Below are positions 58,236 through 64,000 of a stretch of 64,000 nt of DNA, in pieces (position 1 is the stretch's first letter; each line of letters begins with the position of its first letter). The stretch spans positions 1-64,000 of the forward strand of contig CAUFMG010000003.1 in the NCBI GenBank assembly GCA_959026725.1, read 5' to 3'. The translations under genes were made by a program, and so were the position numbers. The notes beneath the pieces were generated by a model. The model ran no database searches. It was not told the DNA's origin and was given only the letters and a program-made list of their open reading frames with translations. Origin of the DNA: an uncultured Collinsella sp. (GTDB lineage: Bacteria; Actinomycetota; Coriobacteriia; Coriobacteriales; Coriobacteriaceae).

Positions 58236-60215
58236 TTAGTCAATTGCATTGAGCGCGTCGATCTGCGCAAGCCACAAACGCGAGCTGGCGTCACTCGGCA
58301 TACGCCAATCGCCGCGCGGGCTGAGCGTCACCGAGCCCACCTTGGGACCATCGGGCAGGCAGCTGCGCTTAAACTGCTGGGCAAAGAAGCGACGATAGAA
58401 CGTACGCAGCCACGTGTGGATGGTAGCCTCGTCGTAGACGCCCTCGAAGCTCTTGAGCGCCATGCGGTAGATCTTGCCCGGCTCAAAACCAAAACGCAGC
58501 AGGTAGTAGAGGAAGTAGTCGTGCAGCTCATACGGGCCCACCAAATCCTCAGTCTTCTGCGCAATCTCGCCATCGCCCGTGGGCGGCAGAAGCTCGGGGG
58601 ACACCGGCGTATCGAGGATGTCGAGCAAGACCTCGGCAATACGCCCGCCAAAGACATCGGCCGCATAGTGCACCAGATGGCGCACAAGCGTCTTGGGCAC
58701 GCTCGCGTTGACGGCGTACATGCTCATGTGGTCGCCGTTATAGGTAGCCCAGCCGAGCGCCAGCTCCGACAGGTCGCCCGTGCCGATGACAAAACCGCCA
58801 GCCTGGTTGGCCAGATCCATCAGAATCTGCGTACGCTCGCGGGCCTGGCTGTTCTCGTAGGTCACGTCCTGCACGGCCGGATCGTGCTCAATGTCCTTGA
58901 AGTGCTGCTCCACGGCCGCGTGAATCGAAACCTCGCGGAAGCTCACGCCCAGGTCGCGGGCAAGCGACTCGGCATTCGACTTGGTACGATGCGTCGTGCC
59001 AAAGCCGGGCATGGAAACCGCCGTGATACCCGTGCGCGGCAGCCCCAGCGCATCGAAGGCACGCACGGTCACAAGCAGTGCCAGCGTGGAGTCCAAGCCA
59101 CCCGAAAGGCCGATGACCGCAGCCTTGGTGCCCGTGTGGGCAAGGCGGGTCTTGAGGCCGGCGGTTTGTAGATCGAGGATGGTCTCGCAACGCTCGGCCA
59201 GGTCGCCGTGGTCGGCCGGCACAAAAGGCGCGCGGGGGAAGACACGGTCGATATCGCAGGCATCGCGCAGGACAGGCTCTTTGGCCAGCACGCCCTCAAA
59301 CGAAAACTCAACGGTCGTGGCCTCCGGCGCATCGTCCGCGCGCGTCCACGTCGTCGAGCGACGGCGCTCGGCAACCAGGCGGTCAAGATCGACATCGGCC
59401 ACCGCCATATCGCAGGTGAGGAGCTTCGTGGCGGCGAGCTTAGATCCGTTTTCATAGACGAGGTTCTCGCCCGCAAAGACCATATCGGTCGTGGACTCGC
59501 CCTCACTCGCGTCCGCATAGGCATAGGCGCAGTACAGGCGCGCGCTCTGGTTGGATATGAGGCTGCGTCGGTAATCTGCCTTACCGATGATCTCGTCGGA
59601 AGCGGAGGGGTTGAGAATCACCGTGGCACCGGCAAGCGCCATCTCGGTCGAGGGCGGCGCAGGTACCCACAGGTCCTCACAGACCTCGACGCCCAGCACC
59701 AGGTCCTCAGCACCCTCATCACAGCAGCGGTAGACAAGCCCCGAACCCAGCGGGACCGGACCCTGACCGGCAAATTCAACCCACACGGGATCCGCAGGCG
59801 CCGGAGCAAACCAACGGCGCTCATAGAACTCGCCATAGTTGGGCAGATACTTCTTGGCCGTGAGGCCCAAAAGCTCGCCCGCGCAGCACACGGCGGCGCA
59901 GTTGTAGATATTCTCGGCAACTGCAACGGGAAGACCGATGGTAAAGACAATCGGCAGCTCACGAGTCTCATCGAGGATATGCACCAAAGCAGCCTCGCAG
60001 GCATGCAGTAATGTGCGGTTATGGAACAGATCGGCCGCGGTATAGCCGGTCAGATTGAGCTCGGGCAGCACCAACGCGCGAACGCCGCGCTCGGCAGCAT
60101 CGCGAACAGCCGCCAGCGCAACCTCGGCATTGCCCTCGACATCGGCGACGCGAATCTGCGGCGACGCCGCCGCCACACGCAAAAAGCCATCAGACTGAGA
60201 AAGGTGAAGATTCAT
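58236..60215 (-). CDS. nadE: Glutamine-dependent NAD+ synthetase
   Basis: 659 aa, the long two-domain form. N-terminal nitrilase-type glutaminase (AAASPQIRVADVEGNAEVALAAVRDAAERGVRALVLPELNLTGY with catalytic Glu; KKYLPNYGEFYERRWF Lys; GVEVCEDLW Cys) and C-terminal synthetase (IGLSGGLDSTLALLV P-loop, GTGDLSELALGWATYNGDH). Makes NAD from nicotinate adenine dinucleotide. Start 60215 with GGGAG 8 nt upstream. Confidence 0.95.
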   Translation of the reverse strand: MNLHLSQSDGFLRVAAASPQIRVADVEGNAEVALAAVRDAAERGVRALVLPELNLTGYTAADLFHNRTLLHACEAALVHILDETRELPIVFTIGLPVAVAENIYNCAAVCCAGELLGLTAKKYLPNYGEFYERRWFAPAPADPVWVEFAGQGPVPLGSGLVYRCCDEGAEDLVLGVEVCEDLWVPAPPSTEMALAGATVILNPSASDEIIGKADYRRSLISNQSARLYCAYAYADASEGESTTDMVFAGENLVYENGSKLAATKLLTCDMAVADVDLDRLVAERRRSTTWTRADDAPEATTVEFSFEGVLAKEPVLRDACDIDRVFPRAPFVPADHGDLAERCETILDLQTAGLKTRLAHTGTKAAVIGLSGGLDSTLALLVTVRAFDALGLPRTGITAVSMPGFGTTHRTKSNAESLARDLGVSFREVSIHAAVEQHFKDIEHDPAVQDVTYENSQARERTQILMDLANQAGGFVIGTGDLSELALGWATYNGDHMSMYAVNASVPKTLVRHLVHYAADVFGGRIAEVLLDILDTPVSPELLPPTGDGEIAQKTEDLVGPYELHDYFLYYLLRFGFEPGKIYRMALKSFEGVYDEATIHTWLRTFYRRFFAQQFKRSCLPDGPKVGSVTLSPRGDWRMPSDASSRLWLAQIDALNAID

Positions 60216-60418
60216 AAGAATGCTCCCGTGCGTAGACGCCATTCACAACAATTAGCAAGCCCTATTGTAGTTCAACCGCCGGGTGCAACCGCATCCCACC
60301 AACTTGGTGAGCTATTGATGAGTTGATGGTATCTGTTAAATGTCACGTACGATTCACATCTGGTGGGTACCCTGATGGCTACACGAAACGAAGCAGATTT
60401 ACACCGGGAGGACCCCGT
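60216..60418. other. Divergent promoter region nadE / membrane protein
   Basis: No gene. A GGTGGG/CCCACC repeat (TGCAACCGCATCCCACC near 60287 and CATCTGGTGGGTACC near 60358) could form a dyad across the region; I cannot assign a regulator. Confidence 0.35.
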
Positions 60419-61372
60419 ATGACAACCAAGTACACCGACGCGCCGCGCACGCGCGTCATGACGCCGGCATCGCTCAACAACGGCGTGCACGAGAACCATT
60501 CCATCGGACAGACCATGGCCATCGCGCCCAAAAAGGGCCTGTTTGACGACATTTCCATTCCCCAGATCATCGCCGGCGCCGCAGCTGCCGCCACGAGCGT
60601 CGCGCTTGCCTCCAAGATCGGTATCGCCGGATCGGTGATCGGTGCCGCTGTGAGCTCGGTCATCACCGTTGTGTCCTCGCAGGTCTACCGCCACTTTATC
60701 TCTGCCAGCGCCGAAGCAATCAAGGGCACGCATGCCGCTGTCGACTACCCTGCCGGCGCCTACGAGCCCGTTGAGCCCGATGTCGAGGAGCACCTAGGTG
60801 GCGCCGCGACCACGCAGGAGATGCGCCAGGTTGCGGGACGCGCGACCACGGCGCGCGTCGCCCCCAACAGCCTGCGCGCCAAGGCGGCGGCAGAGCGCAG
60901 CCAGACGCAAAAGAAGGTCATCGTCTTCTCGATCGCTATCGCCATCGTCGCGGTCATCGCCTGCGCCGGTGCCATCCTTATCACCACTGCCGGTGAGGGT
61001 CTGGGCGAGCGTCCCGAGCCAATCCTGTCGTCGCGCACGACCGAGAGCGATGCAAATGGCGACACCCAGTCGCAAGATCAGCAGGCACAGGCGGACGGCA
61101 CGCAAGACAGTCCTACCTCTGCCAATTCGTCCTCGAACACCCAAAACCAATCGCAGGGCACCGATTCCTCTACGGCCAACAGTGGCACGCCGTCCGGCAC
61201 GACCGACTCAAGCCAAACGACTGACGGTTCACAGCCAAGCACGGGCGGCCAGACGAGCGACACCACGTCGGGAACGGGCTCAGCAGACAGTAGCAACACC
61301 AACAGCTCGAGCGGAACCGCGTCCGGCACGGCATCTGACAACTCGAGCCAAGGCACGGCATCGGGCAACTAA
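60419..61372 (+). CDS. Membrane protein with Ser/Thr/Gln-rich exposed tail
   Basis: 317 aa, no family recognised. A hydrophobic Ala/Gly-rich segment lies at about 42-75 (IPQIIAGAAAAATSVALASKIGIAGSVIGAAVSSVITVVS), a clear membrane helix near 165-190 (VIVFSIAIAIVAVIACAGAILI), and the last 110 residues are a low-complexity S/T/G/Q/N/D tail. The layout suggests a membrane-anchored surface or periplasm-like stalk. Start 60419 with GGGAGGA 8 nt upstream. Terminator follows. Confidence 0.75.
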   Translation: MTTKYTDAPRTRVMTPASLNNGVHENHSIGQTMAIAPKKGLFDDISIPQIIAGAAAAATSVALASKIGIAGSVIGAAVSSVITVVSSQVYRHFISASAEAIKGTHAAVDYPAGAYEPVEPDVEEHLGGAATTQEMRQVAGRATTARVAPNSLRAKAAAERSQTQKKVIVFSIAIAIVAVIACAGAILITTAGEGLGERPEPILSSRTTESDANGDTQSQDQQAQADGTQDSPTSANSSSNTQNQSQGTDSSTANSGTPSGTTDSSQTTDGSQPSTGGQTSDTTSGTGSADSSNTNSSSGTASGTASDNSSQGTASGN

Positions 61373-61406
61373 GCACATTTGTCTCTCATAGATAACCGAC
61401 CTGTAC

Positions 61407-61445
61407 AACGGGCGCGAATCGAAAGCGGTTCGCGCCCGTTTGCCT
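61407..61445 (+). terminator. Terminator of the membrane protein gene
   Basis: 12-bp stem AACGGGCGCGAA/TTCGCGCCCGTT followed by TG; the T-run is short. Confidence 0.65.
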
Positions 61446-61512
61446 TGGGCGCCGCCATGGCGAACGCCATGCGATGGTAAGATGCTTTACATGTGTAAAG
61501 AGGAGATTTGCC

Positions 61513-62859
61513 ATGAGCAAGACAATAGTTAGGCCCATGCTTTCGCTGGGCAACCACATCTATCTGTATCGCCTGCTGCGCGACGCGATTGGGTGCGGCA
61601 AGCAAACGTTTATGACACAGGTCGAGGAGGCGCTCGCCGCAGGCGACATGACCGCTTATGACCTGGGCTTTGAGTCCACGCGCGAGTTGCTCGAGGAACT
61701 CGACGACTGCATTAAACTGACTGTCTTTAAGGGCGGCCGCCTGTACGCCACCGTCATCGCCAACGAGGCTTGGGATGCCGCCCTTGCCAAGGGCGAGGAC
61801 AAGCCCAAGGCAGCCAAGGGCGCTAAGCAGTCCTACAAAAAGAAAAAGCGCGGTGAGAAGGACCTCAAGGCCGTGCGTCCCAAGCACGTTAAGCGTCCCG
61901 AGCCCGAAGCCATGGTTGAAGCCGTGCCGGAATCCGAGCCCGAGACAGAGATCGAAGTCGCTATTGAGGTAACGGCAGAAGCCGAAACCGAAATCGCCGC
62001 CATGACCGATCCCAAAGTCATATCCAAGCAGGAAGCCACTGTGGAGCTCAACGAGGCTCCCAAGTCGACAACCGAAGAAGCTGCTGACCAAACCGAGACG
62101 TCTGCGTTCCAAAACAGCGATGTCTTTGGCAACGAGGCCGAAGACGATCAGTCCGACGAGCCCGCAGATCAAGACGCTACCGAGTCGGCGCCGGAGCCCG
62201 AGACGCCGCAGCCCGCCATCTCGCTCACGGTCGTCTATGACCCCGAGAACGCCAACGCCGGCATCACCACCATGGCATCCACGCCCATCGAGGCAAAGTC
62301 GAGCGTCGAGAACGAGAACGCGACGCAGGTTGAGGTTGAAACCGCAGTTGCAGACGCGCCCGTCACCGTGAAGCCCGCAGATTCCACAACCAAGCCGAAG
62401 ACGACGCTGGAGCCCGCAGATTCCACGATCAAGCCGGAAGCGACGCCGGAGCCCGCACCCGTCATCGAATCCGTGCCCGCCGCTGTTTGCGACCAAATTC
62501 CCGCACCGGCACCGTCTCCGGCCCCCGCTGCAGCACCGGCCCCCGCACCCGCAGCACCGACCATCCCCAAGGACTTCCCCATCGATTTCGCAACCGAGGT
62601 CTTCTGCCCCGGCCCGCTTCTGCACCAGCTGTCGACCTATCTCCCCTACGGCGCCGACACGCTCGGCATCGTCGGCGAGTACTACTGGATCGCCCGCGAG
62701 CGCGGTACCATCGAGGCCGCGCGAAACCGCGCAAGCTTCCCCCTGCACTACACGCAGGCCGGCGAGCGCCACGAAGTCACCGTGCGCATCCGCCGCAACA
62801 CCACCGGCGGCCTCGGAGCCGCCTGGGCCATCGATAAAGTCGAAGAACCCGAGCATTAA
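61513..62859 (+). CDS. Acidic low-complexity protein with LOTUS-like N-terminal domain
   Basis: 448 aa. Residues about 10-90 (YLYRLLRDAIGCGKQTFMTQVEEALAAGDMTAYDLGFESTRELLEELDDCIKLTVFKGGRLYATVI) have the pattern of an OST-HTH/LOTUS winged helix, including the GF.S..ELLE.. and FKGG.LYAT ends. A Lys-rich patch (SYKKKKRGEK) follows, then about 210 residues rich in Glu/Pro/Ala/Thr, and a C-terminal globular domain (FATEVFCPGPLLHQLSTYLPYGADTLGIVGEYYWIARERGT ... VTVRIRRNTTGGLGAAWAIDKV). RNA binding is suggested by fold resemblance only. Strong ribosome site AGAGGAG. Confidence 0.75.
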   Translation: MSKTIVRPMLSLGNHIYLYRLLRDAIGCGKQTFMTQVEEALAAGDMTAYDLGFESTRELLEELDDCIKLTVFKGGRLYATVIANEAWDAALAKGEDKPKAAKGAKQSYKKKKRGEKDLKAVRPKHVKRPEPEAMVEAVPESEPETEIEVAIEVTAEAETEIAAMTDPKVISKQEATVELNEAPKSTTEEAADQTETSAFQNSDVFGNEAEDDQSDEPADQDATESAPEPETPQPAISLTVVYDPENANAGITTMASTPIEAKSSVENENATQVEVETAVADAPVTVKPADSTTKPKTTLEPADSTIKPEATPEPAPVIESVPAAVCDQIPAPAPSPAPAAAPAPAPAAPTIPKDFPIDFATEVFCPGPLLHQLSTYLPYGADTLGIVGEYYWIARERGTIEAARNRASFPLHYTQAGERHEVTVRIRRNTTGGLGAAWAIDKVEEPEH

Positions 62860-62863
62860 CGAC

Positions 62864-62904
62864 AAACGGCTCAAATCCAAATCAGGATTTGAGCCGTTTT
62901 TATT
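62864..62904 (+). terminator. Terminator of the LOTUS-like gene
   Basis: 15-bp stem AAACGGCTCAAATCC/GGATTTGAGCCGTTT followed by TTATTTG. Confidence 0.9.
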
Positions 62905-62930
62905 TGTTGATGTTGCGCAACCAACAGCGA

Positions 62931-63070
62931 GCGGGCCGCAAGTGCCCCAGGTTGCCGTGAAAGAGGAGCGACGCGTACTTCGGTACGCGAGCGACGGCTT
63001 GAACGGCAAGATGGGGTGCTTGTGGCCCGCGCAGCGTCGAGCAGTTACGCGGTTTGGAAAACCGCGTAAC
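62931..63070 (+). repeat. Structured repeat family A, copy A2
   Basis: Outer helix 62931-62949 with 63012-63030, 19 bp using only three G-U pairs; middle helix TTGCCG/CGGCAA; loop GAAAGAGGAG opposite CGACGGCTTGAA; inner hairpin CGCGTAC-TTCG-GTACGCG (62972-62989); then GCAGCGTCGAG and trailing hairpin GTTACGCGGTTT/AAACCGCGTAAC (63044-63070), 3 nt past the ettA stop on the opposite strand. Confidence 0.82.
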
Positions 63071-63073
63071 GAT

Positions 63074-64000
63074 CTAGTCACGCGTGAGTTTGCGGTGAAT
63101 ACGATGCGGCTGGGCTGCGTCCTCGCCCAGGCGCTCGATGCGGTTGGCCTGATAGGCCTCGAAGTTGCCCTCGAACCAATACCAGTTGCCCGGATTCTCG
63201 TCGGTGCCCTCCCACGCCAGAATGTGCGTGGCGACGCGGTCCAGGAACATACGGTCGTGGCTAATGACCACCGAGCAGCCCGGGAACTCGAGCAGCGCCG
63301 CCTCGAGCGAGGACAGCGTCTCGACATCGAGATCGTTGGTGGGCTCGTCGAGGAGCAGCAGGTTGCCGCCCTGCTTGAGCGTGAGTGCCAGGTTCAGACG
63401 GTTGCGCTCGCCACCGGAGAGTACGCCGGCGCGCTTCTGCTGGTCCTGGCCCTTAAAGCCAAAGCTCGCCACGTACGCGCGGCTGGGGACCTCGGTCTCG
63501 CCGACCATCATGTGATCCAGGCCGTCCGAGACGACCTCCCATAGGTTCTTATCGGGGTCGATGCCGGAACGGTTCTGGTCGACGTAAGAAATCTTGACGG
63601 TCTCGCCCACCTCGAGCTCGCCCGAAGTCAGCGGCTCCAAACCCACAATCGTCTTGAACAGCGTGGTCTTACCGACGCCGTTGGGGCCGATGACGCCCAC
63701 GATGCCGTTGCGCGGCAGGGTGAACGATAGGTCGTCGATGAGCACACGGCCATCGAACTCCTTGTGCAGGTGATGAGCCTCGAGCACCTTGTTGCCCAGA
63801 CGCGGGCCCACAGGGATGCGGATGTCGGTCCAGTCGAGCTTCTGACTTGCGCGGGCCTCGGCCTCCATCTCCTCGTAGCGAGCCAGACGGGCCTTGTTCT
63901 TGGCCTGGCGGGCCTTGGGCGAGCTGCGCACCCACTCGAGCTCGGCCTCCATGCGCTTGGCGAGTTTGGCGTCGCGGTTGCCCTGCGCCTCGATACGCGC
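63074..64000 (-). CDS. ettA: Energy-dependent translational throttle protein EttA (5' part cut by window)
   Basis: ABC-F protein; the frame runs open beyond 64000, so about 309 C-terminal residues are visible. Seen: the inter-domain linker (AKRMEAELEWVRSSPKARQAKNKARLARYEEM), second Walker A GPNGVGKTT, signature LSGGERNRL, Walker B LLLLDEPTNDLD and the switch His (ISHDRMFLDRVATHILAWEG). Binds the ribosomal E site and gates the first peptide bond by energy state. FEGNFEAYQANRIERLGEDA is a typical EttA C-terminus. Confidence 0.93.
   Translation of the reverse strand, partial: ARIEAQGNRDAKLAKRMEAELEWVRSSPKARQAKNKARLARYEEMEAEARASQKLDWTDIRIPVGPRLGNKVLEAHHLHKEFDGRVLIDDLSFTLPRNGIVGVIGPNGVGKTTLFKTIVGLEPLTSGELEVGETVKISYVDQNRSGIDPDKNLWEVVSDGLDHMMVGETEVPSRAYVASFGFKGQDQQKRAGVLSGGERNRLNLALTLKQGGNLLLLDEPTNDLDVETLSSLEAALLEFPGCSVVISHDRMFLDRVATHILAWEGTDENPGNWYWFEGNFEAYQANRIERLGEDAAQPHRIHRKLTRD

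Noticed and set aside
61369..63327. 652-aa open frame on minus
   Set aside because: It runs antisense through the LOTUS-like gene, a terminator and repeat A2; strongly biased composition and no ribosome site.
1..64000. tRNA or rRNA genes, CRISPR arrays, complete insertion sequences, prophage
   Set aside because: I found no tRNA arm patterns, no regularly spaced direct repeats and no transposase or phage structural genes; XerD alone does not indicate a prophage.

Overview
This window looks like chromosome of a gut Actinomycetota of the Coriobacteriia, most likely Collinsella or a close relative. The evidence is GC-rich coding sequence with AGGAGG-type ribosome sites, a fermentative gene set (pta, two ackA genes, L-lactate dehydrogenase, arginine deiminase), sortase-anchored surface protein, a D-aspartate ligase/racemase pair for the cell wall, and no respiratory genes. 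The genus call is inference from gene content and style, not from a marker gene.

Layout. 1-5.2 kb: xerD, pyrG, a small winged-helix protein and a DUF1846 protein, all on minus. 5.7-12.7 kb: an arginine catabolism block on minus: two arcA genes that look nucleotide-identical, an aminotransferase, ornithine carbamoyltransferase and a YfcC-type carrier. 13.3-19.6 kb (plus): ppk1, a 23S rRNA m5U methyltransferase, a DJ-1/PfpI protein, maf and a P1 peptidase. 20-22.2 kb (minus): glf plus a glycosyltransferase. 22.4-26.1 kb: pta facing two tandem acetate kinases, one with changed active-site residues. 26.2-28.4 kb: a lower-GC MFS/LysR pair. 28.4-32.6 kb (minus): HIT protein, xseB, xseA, YugP-type protease, rnd. 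32.7-39.6 kb (plus): lipid kinase with a 30-aa membrane peptide, an LPXTG C69 peptidase, then a Trp-codon leader and attenuator in front of a complete ECF transporter. 39.8-41.9 kb (minus): aspartate racemase and D-aspartate ligase. 42-47.5 kb: MOSC protein, coiled-coil cell-wall protein, Ser/Thr kinase with HTH and lipoprotein neighbours, orphan HigA. 47.6-53 kb: M20 amidohydrolase, then a lysine riboswitch ahead of a fused lysA-dapA gene, dapB and dapH. 53.2-60.2 kb (minus): nucleoid-associated protein, Mbeg1-like hydrolase, ldh, aminotransferase, nadE. 60.4-64 kb: two proteins with long low-complexity regions, then ettA cut by the window edge.

How the parts work together. Lysine made by the dap genes feeds back through the L-box. 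Tryptophan supply probably controls the ECF importer by ribosome-mediated attenuation: a 22-codon leader with three consecutive Trp codons can expose a segment that competes with the terminator hairpin. The two arcA promoters share paired GAACGG half-sites exactly 21 bp apart, which suggests co-activation.

The most novel material is non-coding. Family A has four copies (5408-5546, 36940-37040, 52971-53108, 62931-63070) and family B has two (19646-19770, 19864-19973). Both keep a conserved internal core but have helices whose sequence changes completely while pairing is kept. Most copies sit antisense just after the stop codon of a neighbouring gene. They behave like structured RNAs or small hairpin-type mobile elements.
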